64,000 bases of DNA from assembly GCF_046602855.1 (NCBI RefSeq), contig NZ_JBKINJ010000001.1:1302001-1366000 (forward strand), read 5' to 3'. Each line of letters starts with the position of its first letter. Position 1 is the first letter of the stretch. Below the pieces are notes generated by a model, which ran no database searches, was not told the DNA's origin, and saw only the letters and a list, made by a program, of their open reading frames with translations. The stretch is from Gracilimonas sp046602855 (GTDB lineage: Bacteria > Bacteroidota > Rhodothermia > Balneolales > Balneolaceae). Below are positions 8,872 to 19,800 of this stretch, in pieces. The translations under genes were made by a program, and so were the position numbers.

Positions 8872-11800
8872 TTACTTCTTAAATATTCCCCACGTTGGTT
8901 CAGACAAAGAAGCTGGGTGACTTGGGGTATTTGATATAATTTTTGGTGAAGCACTTCCATCTGATGGCATTATACTTATTTCAGAGTCTGTAGTAGATGA
9001 TGGCCTACTCTGTAACACAATTTGGGACCCGTCAGGCGACCAATCCAAACCATTTATTACTTCACAATTTAGTTCATTCTGAGAGGTCAAAGCCCGGATG
9101 TTACTACCGTCAATATTCATCCTGAATATTTGAAAACAATCTCCGGGTCTATCTGTATATATGATCTCTTTTCCATTAGGGGAAATTCTTCCATATGAAT
9201 ATATGCCTGGTGTTTGTGTTATTTCTCTTCGGTTGCTTCCATCCCCATTCATTAAGATCAGTCCATACTCATATGTATAGGTACCGGTTTGTTCCCTATA
9301 TGATATTAATATTTCATTACTGACTGGAGACCAATGGACATAGTCCTCATTGATATTTTCTGTTTTCGTGATCTGAGTCAGATTTGTCCCATCTGAATTC
9401 ATTACAAATATTTCACTGCTACCGTTAATAGTTCCAACAAATACGATCTGTTGGTCATCAGGAGACCAAGCTGGATATCTTGGTGAACTAAAGGTTTCAA
9501 TTTGGAATTTTTTAGCATTTGACCCATCTGAATTCATGATCACAATATTTGGAATATCACCCAGCTCCATATATACAATTCTGGAACCATCATTTGACAG
9601 CACCGGACTTTTAACCCTTAAAAAATCTCCTGTCTTAGTTAACGGTACTACGTTGGCCCCATCAGGATCCATCATATACACTTCATCATCACGGAATAAT
9701 ATCTTTTCAGGTATTATTATCTCTTCACAAGAAAGTGCATAATTAATTTGTGAGGTCTGCCCCGCAATTACCTCGAAAGTATTCGGATTTGGAGTTCCGT
9801 TAGAGATAGTACAATTTGCTGCGATGTCAGTGAGCTCTAATGTGTGACTGCCCTCCGGAACTGATGAATAGGTGTATAAGTCATTAATGCCTACAGGCAC
9901 GGCATCTCCTTTGTCCAAGTACAAATTATAACCATCAGGATCCAAATCAACGCCTGTAGTACTGATTGAAACTTCAACAGTACCAGTTGTAATCACTGTA
10001 AAAGTTGGACCTGTAGCCGTCTGTCCATTTACAGTTACTGTAACCGGACCTGTTGTTGCTGACGCCGGAACAAAAGCCACTAACTGGGTCGATGAAGCAC
10101 TATTCAGCTCAGCTCGAACTCCGTTAAATTGAACATCATTCTCAGAAGCAGTTGCACTGAAATTACTTCCGGTAATCGTTACCTGAGTACCTGTAGTTCC
10201 GGAGGTTGGACTAATACCTGTGATATCAGGAGCAAGTGCATCACATTGAACATCGATATTGGTGACAGTAGTATCGCCGGCCGTAACGCTAACATCATAA
10301 GGGTTCGTGCGATCCTGGGTAATAAAACAGTTTGAGGCAATGTCTGTGAGTTCAATAGAATGACTTCCCTCTGACAGATCATCATAGGCTACAAAATCAT
10401 TTACATTTACTGCTGAAGCTGCTCCTCCATCTAAAATTAATCCGTATCCATCGGGGTCAATACTTGTACCTGTTGTTGAAATATTGACTTCCAATCTCCC
10501 GGTGGTTATAACGGTAAAAGTCGGGCCGGTTGCCGTTTGTCCGTTGACCGTAACTTCTACCGGACCGGTTGTAGCATCAAATGGTACAAAAGCCACTAAC
10601 TCTGTCGCTGAAGCACTATTCAGCTCCGCCCGTGCACCGTTAAAAGTAACGATATTCTCAGAAGCAGTTGCACTGAAATTACTTCCGGTGATCGTTACCT
10701 GAGTACCTGTAGTTCCGGAAACAGGCGTAATATTTTCGATGGTTGGTGCCGGACCTGTACAGGTTACATTGAATGCTGTGAAACCGGCATTGTCTGGATT
10801 ATTCAGATTAACAAGTCTTGGATTTTCACCATCCACGGTACAATTATTTCCCAAACCGGTTAATTCCACACTAACTTCGTTTTCCAGAATACCGGTGTAC
10901 AGGGTTGAACTGTTCGGTTCTACAAATCTGGCATCCTGCCCGGTCACCGACAATGTATAACCGTCACCGGCGGGCCCGTCTGTTGATACCACAACTTCAA
11001 GTGTTTTAGGCTCAGAAGTTTGTTCTACCGTAAATACAGGCCCCTCAGTAATATAATTTTCACCAACCGCTACATACACAGGCCCTGTTGTTGCGTCTGT
11101 TGGTACCACAGCAACCAACTGAGTTGTACTTTCAGATACGATCTCTCCTGCTACAATAGTTTCTCCACTGGTAAAACCAACTGCGTTACCGCCTGCTATA
11201 TCACTAAAACCTGTTCCCGTAATAGTCACCTCAGTACCTATCGGACCACTGATAGGATCGATAGCTGTTATCTGTGGCAAGACAACATCGATTGGTTGTA
11301 CTGTAGTATCGGTCTTTCCACTATCGTCAGTAACTACTAATTCAACATCATAGCTACCCTCAGCTTCATACGTGTGGCTAACAGTATCACCTTTAGCCGT
11401 AAATCCATCTCCAAAATTCCAGTCATAACTTACGATCTCACCATCGGGATCACTGGATGAGGTACCTGTAAATCCACAATCTAGACCCAGGCAAAACGAT
11501 TCTATGACAGCTACAGGTGCTCCTATTTCGACAATGAATTCCGGGCCTGTAACTGTGACTCCGTTCACAATTACAGTGATAATACCATTTGTAGCGCCTT
11601 CCGGAACCTGTGTTTGAAGTTCCGTTTCGGAAGCGCTCAACACGGGAGCTTCAACTCCGTTAAACTGAATCGTATTTTCTTCAATATTCGGACTGAACCC
11701 ATTTCCGGATATCAGCACGTCGGTTCCCACTTCACCACTTAAAGGTGCTACTTCTAATATTTGCAATTCTTGCACGCTGAATGTTGGTCCTTCCACCGTA

Positions 11801-12603
11801 TCGCGTCTTACTGCCACAGAAACCGGACCTGATGTGGCCTCAAGAGGAACCGATGTCAAAATCTGACTTGTAGATGATTCAAGTATCTCTGCCTGCACTC
11901 CATTAAAAAAGACACTGTTCTCAGATATTTGATCACTAAAGTCTAAACCGTTAATTCTGACCTGTGTTCCTACTCTTCCCGATGTGGGGTCTATATCAGT
12001 TATCTGGTGTCTCAGCAATTCAAATCTTGGCCCTATGGCGGTATCCTGATTGGCTACAACCATTATCAAACCTGATGCTGATGCATAAGGTACGGTGGTC
12101 ACCAACAGTGAATCAGAAGACTCCAGAACCGCTGATCTAATTTCATTTAGATACACTTCGTTCTCTTCCGGAACAGGATCGAATCCTGAGCCGGCAATGT
12201 ACATGGTATCACGGTATCTGCCGGTTGAAGGACGTATTTCATCAATAATGAGGAATAGGCTTCTGGTCGAATCTATAGTAAAAGTCGGCCCCGATAAAAT
12301 ATCTTGTCCGGCAATCACTTCAACCGGTCCTGTATTAGCCTCTAAAGGAACTCTGGTTAAGATCGTTGAATCATTGGCAGATTCAATTTCAGCCTGAACG
12401 CCATTAAAAAGCACTTCCGGATCATTTGTAAAGCCTTTACCACCGATCAAAACTCTCGCGCCATACGGACCTTGAGCCGGCACAACAGATTTGATCCCTT
12501 CCACCTGATCTTGTACGCCTGTCCTGTTAATATCACTGCAGCCTGCCTTGAACAGTAAAAGCAACGCTGCTATCGCGAAAAAATAAACGGTTAATTTCTT
12601 CAT
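8872..12603 (-). CDS. Surface lipoprotein with IPT/TIG repeats, a PKD domain and a TolB-like propeller
   Basis: ATG 12603 is chosen because it gives a lipoprotein signal peptide (MKKLTVYFFAIAALLLLF, then a lipobox-like KAGC); 15 further codons upstream to 12648 look untranslated. About seven IPT/TIG immunoglobulin-like domains follow, recognisable by repeated SGxxGTxVxIxGxxF and TGPVxVxVxG. A PKD domain sits near the middle (GDGFTAKGDTVSHTYE). Three other beta domains carry the pattern DGYxL with a paired-cysteine end. The last 270 residues are a six-bladed TolB/WD40-type propeller with repeats such as IFVMNSDGTNLTQIT and WSPDGSQIV. Two adjacent IPT units are near copies. It lies 122 nt after the TPR gene and may belong to the same locus. 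Binding of sugars or proteins at the cell surface is likely but not shown. Confidence 0.8.
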   Translation of the reverse strand: MKKLTVYFFAIAALLLLFKAGCSDINRTGVQDQVEGIKSVVPAQGPYGARVLIGGKGFTNDPEVLFNGVQAEIESANDSTILTRVPLEANTGPVEVIAGQDILSGPTFTIDSTRSLFLIIDEIRPSTGRYRDTMYIAGSGFDPVPEENEVYLNEIRSAVLESSDSLLVTTVPYASASGLIMVVANQDTAIGPRFELLRHQITDIDPTSGRVGTQVRINGLDFSDQISENSVFFNGVQAEILESSTSQILTSVPLEATSGPVSVAVRRDTVEGPTFSVQELQILEVAPLSGEVGTDVLISGNGFSPNIEENTIQFNGVEAPVLSASETELQTQVPEGATNGIITVIVNGVTVTGPEFIVEIGAPVAVIESFCLGLDCGFTGTSSSDPDGEIVSYDWNFGDGFTAKGDTVSHTYEAEGSYDVELVVTDDSGKTDTTVQPIDVVLPQITAIDPISGPIGTEVTITGTGFSDIAGGNAVGFTSGETIVAGEIVSESTTQLVAVVPTDATTGPVYVAVGENYITEGPVFTVEQTSEPKTLEVVVSTDGPAGDGYTLSVTGQDARFVEPNSSTLYTGILENEVSVELTGLGNNCTVDGENPRLVNLNNPDNAGFTAFNVTCTGPAPTIENITPVSGTTGTQVTITGSNFSATASENIVTFNGARAELNSASATELVAFVPFDATTGPVEVTVNGQTATGPTFTVITTGRLEVNISTTGTSIDPDGYGLILDGGAASAVNVNDFVAYDDLSEGSHSIELTDIASNCFITQDRTNPYDVSVTAGDTTVTNIDVQCDALAPDITGISPTSGTTGTQVTITGSNFSATASENDVQFNGVRAELNSASSTQLVAFVPASATTGPVTVTVNGQTATGPTFTVITTGTVEVSISTTGVDLDPDGYNLYLDKGDAVPVGINDLYTYSSVPEGSHTLELTDIAANCTISNGTPNPNTFEVIAGQTSQINYALSCEEIIIPEKILFRDDEVYMMDPDGANVVPLTKTGDFLRVKSPVLSNDGSRIVYMELGDIPNIVIMNSDGSNAKKFQIETFSSPRYPAWSPDDQQIVFVGTINGSSEIFVMNSDGTNLTQITKTENINEDYVHWSPVSNEILISYREQTGTYTYEYGLILMNGDGSNRREITQTPGIYSYGRISPNGKEIIYTDRPGDCFQIFRMNIDGSNIRALTSQNELNCEVINGLDWSPDGSQIVLQSRPSSTTDSEISIMPSDGSASPKIISNTPSHPASLSEPTWGIFKK
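10007..10204 (-). repeat. Internal direct repeat in the IPT lipoprotein gene, unit A
   Basis: This unit and 10523-10720 are near-identical at the DNA level, most clearly over their last 60 bases (10145-10204 against 10661-10720), with an offset of about 516 nt. Each encodes one IPT domain (SGTTGTQVTITGSNFSATAS and onward). This indicates a recent internal duplication of IPT plus the following beta domain. Confidence 0.8.
10523..10720 (-). repeat. Internal direct repeat in the IPT lipoprotein gene, unit B
   Basis: Partner of 10007-10204. The encoded domains differ at a handful of residues, for example FVPFDATTGP in this unit against FVPASATTGP in the other. Confidence 0.8.
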
Positions 12604-12725
12604 GTAAATATTTGAATAATTGTTATCCGGAACCGATTTGCCCCTCATTCAATACTTACGTAATCAAAAAATAAAACAGCTCAAAAGATTTGAAATTTCC
12701 CGAATACGTTCTAACACTAAGTTAA

Positions 12726-14825
12726 TTATTGAGAAATAATCCTTTGGGCATCTTCAAACCGATCGGCTTTGTGGAGTGCTGAGATCAAATGTTCTTTGAG
12801 AATGTTGTTATCATTATTGTTTTCATATCGTAATAGCCAACGCTCACAAAGTTCATGAAGTTTTCCGCTTTGCTCACTTACAGCAATCAGTTTACGGTAA
12901 GCATCATTATTTTTTTCGTCAATAGAAAGTGATCTTTCATAGAAAAGAATCGCGTTTTCGGGATCATCCTGTTTCCTATAAATATCCCCGAGACGAAGGT
13001 AAACCTGCTCATCTTTCGCTCCATACCGTATGGATTCCTCCAATGAGCTTTTAGCCAGTGACATTTTCCCGGCCTTAAATGCTGATTCGCCCTTAAAAAA
13101 ATGTAAGCGTGAACTCGAAGGGTATTCTTCCAGTGCACTTTCCATAATGTTGATCTGTCTATCCGGATCAAATGTATTCTTTAGCAGATCATACCAGGCA
13201 TTAACATAACGGTTTATTTTTTCAGTGAACCGCCTTTCCTGTAACATAACAGGTTTAGGTGAAGCGTCGCCATCCAACACACGTTCCGTTTGTGAGGTCA
13301 ATACTGCTTGTGATTCAGAAAAAATGTCAAGCATTCCTACAATGGATGAGATGAACTGCTCAAGGTTTTCTGATCTGTTTAGATTCTGATCTAGAAACTT
13401 TAATTCAAAATAATCCCCTAATGCATAATAGGGTGTGCTCTGTAAATAATGTGTGTATTGCCGAATAGCACTCTTATTACTCTGATCGGTAAGTTCAATG
13501 ATGTGAACAGCTACCTTCGGATCTTCTTGGATCTGAAACGCTTTTATAAATAGATCTAGTGCTTCATTTTCCTGCCCTGCATTTCTAAAAACCAAAGCAG
13601 ATTCTTTTAATACATCGTAAGACTCCGGCCAGTTCGATAGCACCTGGCGATAGGTTTCAAGTGCCTCTTCATCGATCTCTCCGTACAAAGTTGTTCGGGC
13701 AGATCTTAATGCTATATCAGGACTTGGGTCTGCTGTTTCAATAGAATCAAGTATGGTACGTGCTTTGTCGTATTCCTTCAATAAAATGTGAGTGTCAGCC
13801 AATTCAAGTGCGACCATTCGGTTTTCAGGGAACGCGTTTCGCTGGAGCTTTAGTACGTTCATTTTAGCTGCCATATCAAAACGCTGCTCACTCATCGATT
13901 TAAGAGCTTCATATATCTGCACATTATCCGGATATTTTTCAATTAGCCGGTTCATATGCTCATTAGCCTTTCGTGCCTGATTTGAAGCCATAAGGGCCTG
14001 GCCATAGATCAATCCATAGTTCACATTATCAGGATACAATTCATATAAAATTTTGAAAGTTTGAACCATTTCGTCCCGATCATCTGCTCCACGGTAAGCT
14101 TGACCTTTCAGGAACAAAAGTTGTTCGCTTGTAGGAAATCGCTGTAAACCTTTATCCAAGGCTTCAATAGCTTCCTTCCATTTTTCTGCCTGTATCAGGG
14201 TATAGGCAAGGTTATTATGAACGGAGAGACTATCCGGCGTGAGATCCCTTGCATGCTTATAGTCATTAATTGCTTCAGACATGTTCCCGCTTAAAAACGC
14301 ATCATTGGCTTTTCGTTTATAAAGATGGCCGAGATAGGCGTCCGCCTGCTCTTTTTTTATAACACTTCTTGAATTACTTCCCTGTGAGGCAACAAGCTCT
14401 GAGATCTTCTTATAGATCGGAATGGCTTTAGGATAATCGAGATGGTAAAGAGCCTCTGCCTTAACCACCAGCATCTGAACATTTTCAGGTGCGATATTCA
14501 ATGCCAAATCGGCTGTTGCAAGTACTTTCTCATATTGCTCTAAACCCATATGGCTGGCTGCCAGGTAATAATATGCTTCAATTAGAACAGGGTTCTTTTC
14601 GATCACCTTCTGAAGCTGAGGTATTGCCTTTTCAAATTTACCACCCTGATAGAATGCAATACCATCCGCTAATTCATAAGACTGCGCCGATACTGCTGAA
14701 TTTGTAAATGGATAGCAAAGCAGCATCACTAAAATGAACTTTAACAAAAAATGGGAATTCCACATACAATGTATCCTAGATCTGAAAATATTGAACTCAA
14801 AGATTCCCAAATAAAATTGAAACAT
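12726..14825 (-). CDS. Secreted or periplasmic TPR-repeat protein
   Basis: A protein of about 699 residues made almost wholly of tetratricopeptide repeats after an N-terminal signal peptide. TPR pairs are visible from about residue 50 onward (AFYQGGKFEKAIPQLQKVIEKNP, ALNIAPENVQML) to the C-terminus (GAKDEQVYLRLGDIYRKQDDPENAILFYERSL). ATG 14825 shares its A with the TGA of the upstream gene (TGATG), which argues for coupled translation. ATG 14765 (MWNSHFLLKFILVMLL) would give a more usual signal peptide and is the main alternative. TPR proteins of this kind usually scaffold assemblies; here the likely partners are the products of the three upstream genes. No enzymatic domain is seen. Confidence 0.75.
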   Translation of the reverse strand: MFQFYLGIFEFNIFRSRIHCMWNSHFLLKFILVMLLCYPFTNSAVSAQSYELADGIAFYQGGKFEKAIPQLQKVIEKNPVLIEAYYYLAASHMGLEQYEKVLATADLALNIAPENVQMLVVKAEALYHLDYPKAIPIYKKISELVASQGSNSRSVIKKEQADAYLGHLYKRKANDAFLSGNMSEAINDYKHARDLTPDSLSVHNNLAYTLIQAEKWKEAIEALDKGLQRFPTSEQLLFLKGQAYRGADDRDEMVQTFKILYELYPDNVNYGLIYGQALMASNQARKANEHMNRLIEKYPDNVQIYEALKSMSEQRFDMAAKMNVLKLQRNAFPENRMVALELADTHILLKEYDKARTILDSIETADPSPDIALRSARTTLYGEIDEEALETYRQVLSNWPESYDVLKESALVFRNAGQENEALDLFIKAFQIQEDPKVAVHIIELTDQSNKSAIRQYTHYLQSTPYYALGDYFELKFLDQNLNRSENLEQFISSIVGMLDIFSESQAVLTSQTERVLDGDASPKPVMLQERRFTEKINRYVNAWYDLLKNTFDPDRQINIMESALEEYPSSSRLHFFKGESAFKAGKMSLAKSSLEESIRYGAKDEQVYLRLGDIYRKQDDPENAILFYERSLSIDEKNNDAYRKLIAVSEQSGKLHELCERWLLRYENNNDNNILKEHLISALHKADRFEDAQRIISQ

Positions 14826-16861
14826 CAATTTCTTTCAACGGCCTGAGTGGCTTTTGAAGTTCTGGATTCTCTTCCGCTCTTATCAACACCATGGATCTTA
14901 TACCAGACTCCGCTCTCTCCGGCTGCATCAGTCCAGCGTGTAGCAGGCACTTCAACTTCTGCTACCTTATCATAAACTCCGGTCGCTATCTCTGATCTGT
15001 ATATCACATAACCACTTAGTTTTTTCACATCACCCTCTTCCCAGGCCAAAACAACACCATCATTCATTTTCACAGCCTGCACATTGCGCACTCTTTCAGG
15101 AGCGTGAGTGGCTTGTGTGCTAAGTGTATCTGTTACCATTGGTTCACTTTCGTTGCCAACAGAATCAATGGCCGACAGTGAATAGATATAGGTTTTATAC
15201 AGCGACACATTCTCTTCTCTAAAATAACGCTCTCCTTTTCTGACCTCAGCTACCAGTGAATCAGATTGGCCTCCGGACTCAGTCTCTCGTTTATAAAGTC
15301 TGTAATGGGTGACATCAGATGAACTAGAAGCATTCCACGTTATTCCCACCCTGCGAGCATCCTGCATTTTTGCTTCCAAAAGATCAGGGGCATCAGGCGG
15401 CGTGATATCCGGAATTTTTACCGCTGTTATCACCGTATCACTTATACTACCATTTTCACTCACAATGGCGACACCATATTCAATGGTGGTGCCTTCAACA
15501 AAACGGATTCCACCAATTCCGGTATCTTCATAAAACGTATTCTTATACGCTGAACTGTTAAGCATGCTCCATAAACCACCTGACCCGGAGCCTTTTTCTC
15601 TTCTCAGGATCTGATAGGAGCGCAGGCCACCGGGCACCTCTCCATTTTCCCAGCTTATCCTTGCAACTTCGTTATCGATCAAAGTTGCTTCGATGGACGT
15701 TACCGGATTCGGTACACGTTCATCAGCTATAAAAACATGAGCTGCATTACTTAATTCACTTTCATTACCCATTGTATCCAAGGCCGTAATCTTGTATCGA
15801 TACTGATGCCCCGGTTCTGTGACAGAATCTTCATAAACAGTTTGAAGTGGTGACAACAACTCTGATGTTATTCTGCTGTATTCTTCCTGATCATCTCTGG
15901 CGCGATACACATGGTACCCCTCCAGATCCAGTTCTGTTGACACATTCCAGGTGATGCGGCCTGTATAGTTTCCAATATCATTTACCTGGACATTTCTAAC
16001 GATGTCAGGTGGTATGTTTTCCATTACGTTTAATGCCGTAATGTTACTTTCATCTGACAGGGCACCCGTAAAATCAACCGCTTGCACCACAAATTCATAC
16101 TGCTCATCAAGTCTTGGAACTTCACCTGAATAATTAAATTCAGTTGTTTCAGTAGTTCTGGCCAGAAATTCAGAGTTTAAAGGAATCCAGTCTTCAGAAC
16201 CGGAAGGCCGATAGAAGATCTGAAAACGGATGATATATCTTGAGCTTCTCACGGAATTTGGAACATATTCCCAGCTGAGATCCACGGTTCTGCCTCTGTT
16301 AGCCACCTCTAACCCGGATGGCGCCGGCGGATCGATTACCTCCAGATCTACTTCTCCTTGAATATTCTCACCGGTCGGTCTTTCCAGATCATCCACGATC
16401 TCAAATCGATAATAGACATCTTCTCCAATTGGAGCCTCTTCATCTATATAAAGTCGCCCCATCTCTAAGGCAATAGCGGGCGATGCAAAATTTGCAATCA
16501 ATCCAACATTGCTGTTTCTCCTCAGATTGAGAAAAACGGCCTGTGGTTCTTCACGGCCCGTAAGTTGTTGAGCCAGTTCAAACTGTTCTTGCAGGCGATA
16601 TTCCAGATCGTATCCATCACTGGCCGGATAAAAAACTTCATCATTAAGCTGAGTCCAGTTATTACCATTTTCACTCCTATAAATATTATAACCATGAGAA
16701 AGAGGTATTTGCTGAGCATGATAGATATAGGCCCGACCATCATCTTTTGCAATACCAATGATCTCACGATCAGGTGCTGATTGAGCTGTTACAGAACTTG
16801 ATAAAACAGCCATGCATAGCACCATCAATAAATATTTTAACCTGAATATGTACAAAACCAT
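14825..16861 (-). CDS. Secreted fibronectin type III repeat protein
   Basis: The 678-residue protein has a signal peptide (hydrophobic 8-24, cleavage after VTAQ). An N-terminal domain of about 150 residues contains HGYNIYRSENGNNWTQLN. About five fibronectin type III domains follow, marked by the recurring strand patterns ISWENGEVPGGLRSYQILRR, ITWNASSSSDVTHYRLYKR and VVLAWEEGDVKKLSGYVIYR. There is no membrane anchor, lipobox or recognisable sorting domain at the C-terminus (QAVERN). It lies 24 nt after the giant gene and overlaps the TPR gene by 1 nt, so all are probably one transcript. It shares FN3-like modules with the C-terminal part of the giant protein, which suggests physical association. 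Its function is unknown. Confidence 0.75.
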   Translation of the reverse strand: MVLYIFRLKYLLMVLCMAVLSSSVTAQSAPDREIIGIAKDDGRAYIYHAQQIPLSHGYNIYRSENGNNWTQLNDEVFYPASDGYDLEYRLQEQFELAQQLTGREEPQAVFLNLRRNSNVGLIANFASPAIALEMGRLYIDEEAPIGEDVYYRFEIVDDLERPTGENIQGEVDLEVIDPPAPSGLEVANRGRTVDLSWEYVPNSVRSSRYIIRFQIFYRPSGSEDWIPLNSEFLARTTETTEFNYSGEVPRLDEQYEFVVQAVDFTGALSDESNITALNVMENIPPDIVRNVQVNDIGNYTGRITWNVSTELDLEGYHVYRARDDQEEYSRITSELLSPLQTVYEDSVTEPGHQYRYKITALDTMGNESELSNAAHVFIADERVPNPVTSIEATLIDNEVARISWENGEVPGGLRSYQILRREKGSGSGGLWSMLNSSAYKNTFYEDTGIGGIRFVEGTTIEYGVAIVSENGSISDTVITAVKIPDITPPDAPDLLEAKMQDARRVGITWNASSSSDVTHYRLYKRETESGGQSDSLVAEVRKGERYFREENVSLYKTYIYSLSAIDSVGNESEPMVTDTLSTQATHAPERVRNVQAVKMNDGVVLAWEEGDVKKLSGYVIYRSEIATGVYDKVAEVEVPATRWTDAAGESGVWYKIHGVDKSGRESRTSKATQAVERN

Positions 16862-16885
16862 CTGAAAATTTTCTGAATATTTGAT

Positions 16886-19800
16886 TTAAAATCCGATTGT
16901 TTGATAAGAGTTTTTTGGAGCCTGGAAGTTCTTGATCTCATGAGAATCAGACATAGTCAAAGGCCGTGTTATGGTACGTTGCATACCGGCCCCGTTTGTA
17001 ATTTTGATCCTCACTTCAAGATCTGTGTAATCAGGAACCTGCCCATCTGAAAAGTAAACATATTTTGAAAGATCAAAACTGCCGTCTCTAACTCCATAAA
17101 TAGACTGCATATTTGACCATCCTTTAATTGGCAGTGGGTTCTTATCCCTGTAAACGGCATATCTAACGGATGCAATACCTGTTTCAGGATCCTCAATATC
17201 ATCCAATTCAATATGAAGTCTGTCATCAGCTGCCTTATAAGTTACATCTAAAGTTGGCATCACAGGAATGCTTTCGTCGAGAGCTAAGGGACCGGTCGCT
17301 CTTGTACCGGAAACTTTCCCATTTCCATTCACCGATCTGTAGTTGATATAAATATCTACTCCCTCAGGAAGTTCTGACCTTGGTATTGTTAAATACCGAT
17401 CTGTAGTATTCCCAAAATATGAATACTGAACAAAATAGCCATTTGAACCTGAAGACGTGCTTGTCTGTGATAGGTTATAATTTTTCTGGTGACTCCACGT
17501 AAAATCGACCTGACTCTCTGTTGGCCAAGGTCTCAGATCTGTTGCTCCCGGTGAGGTTCCTAGGGAATACTGGATACCATTAAGGTCTGTCTCGGGGTCA
17601 TAAGGAAGTTCTGTGAAGTACAGTTTAACATCATTTGGATTCACTTTTGCCTGGAGCCTTCCTGTTTTCGGGGAAGTAGGATCACGTGGTTTTTTGGGGC
17701 CTACGGTATAAATATCACTTACATTACCCGCTTTGTCCACTGCTCTGACATGTACGTACACTTCAGTGTCGAAGTCTTCGAGGATAGAGTTTTCTTCCTC
17801 ACCTGTATAGGTCATATTCAGGTCCTCTGTAACTGATACTTCAGATTCGATAAACTTATCATCCGCTACATTTTCAGATGTTGTAACCAGGTATTCATAC
17901 CTATCCAATCCTGATTCTGAATCAGAAGAGCTCGTCCATGAAGCAGAGATCTCAGGGGTAATTGCATCCTCCCAAGCATATTTATCTGCTTCAGTAACGT
18001 TAAGATCAGGAGCAGATTCGACGACTGGGTCAACCGGTGTGGAGTACCCTAAAGTCGAAAATGTCATGCCTAAAGGTGCCGCTATGTAAGCAACGCCTGG
18101 TGTTGAAGGCTGACTTGAATCATACTTTATTGGATTAGAACTTTCCGTAACATCACTTAGCATACCTTCACCATTGGTAACTCTCACACTCAAATAATAG
18201 GATGTACCCTCGACCATATTGAGTAATTGAGTCTGCCCTGTTATTTGAGAAGTTGGAATGTTTGCAAGAAAATCACGCGATCCCTGAAGTTCTGTCCACC
18301 CAACCACATTGGTATCACCCTGAGCCGTACCAATTGCATATTCATACGTTGAAATATCCGATTCCGGATCATAGGCTTGTATTTTCAATGTGATGGTTTC
18401 CGGTTCACTCGTCCAATAGGTTTTGGAAGTCGTATTGATACTATAACGGCCAAATTTACCGCTATTTGATGTCCATTTATAAAAATCACCCAACCTAATG
18501 ACCGGTTTCTCGGGTGCAGATGTGTCCTCATTTAGGATCGATGTATCTCCGTCACCACCAAATAAACCTCCTGTGTCATTAAATGCCAACCCATCAGGGC
18601 CAACATCAACATAAAAAAGAGACCTTCTTGTAGCAGTGTTTCCTGCATTCCCTCTCACTCTTAGGCCGAGATTTATAAGCTTGGTTTCACTGGTTGAAGA
18701 AGCTGTACCCATGGCAGTTTTAAAGGGATATATATTTATTGATGTATTAGTACCTAAAGACAAATAATCATCATTTCCAACAGAAACAGACGTGTTTAAC
18801 ACATCCTGATTGCTGGTAATATTACTTTGTATAATATTGATACTGTTTTCGATCACTCCTCCAGGATGTGTAGCTGACCAGGATATCTCTGTGTTATTGA
18901 AGAAAGTGTTAAATTCAATAGACCCACCACTGACTGATTGCCTTGAAGGAACAGCCTGAATGTCAGCAATTTGCGGCGGTCTCAAATCATTTGACAACTC
19001 TGTAAGCCTTGATCTGTAGTCTGTAGAATCTGTTGAGGAAAGTGCTTCCACACCCGTTGACTGACTCACATCTTCTTTCCAGTTAATGTAATTATCAATC
19101 ATATTATAAAGTATAGCAGTGAGTTCTGCTTTATCAGTATAAAAGGAGTCCAACATATCAGTCAGCCCTACGTGACCTTCTTTGAGGGAATCCTGAACAG
19201 ATGACATTCTTGGCACTACTTCATCAGTGACAACCTGAGCTGATTTATCGGCGTGTTCCTGTAAACCGAGAACATGCATGTTATACCAGAAATCTTCATT
19301 CATATTTGAGACAGAATCACGTACACAATCTAATCCACCGGCGCTACAGTTTGGAGTGATTAGCTCGTTATATAAGGTATTAACATTAGTCGGTGCACTA
19401 CTTGATGATGGATCCGAAAAATTAGGATCAAAATTCGAATCACTGAATCTCAAAATAGCCTGATTACGTTGAGCTACTTTATAAACCTCATTTTTATATT
19501 CATTTGGACTTGAGTTTCTCCCTGACAACGCAGAATTATACCTGTTGTTTAAGGTGCTTATACCATTTTGGATACTACTATTATTGCTTATAAAATCTCC
19601 CCTCAGATTGTAAGCCCATTCCCATTCCATCCAATTCCAGTTGGCCTCCAAGGCAAAGTATCTTTCTAAATTTTCGTAAACATTAGTATATGCCTCTGCT
19701 AATGCATTTACGCTTGGAGTAAAAGACAAAGAAGTGCCGGAATTACTATTGCTGCCGCTTCCAGATATTTGCTGGTTTAGATCGGCTAAGGAAGAGCCTT

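Noticed and set aside
12604..12648. Extension of the IPT lipoprotein to an earlier start.
   Set aside because: It would place 15 polar residues before a perfect lipoprotein signal peptide.
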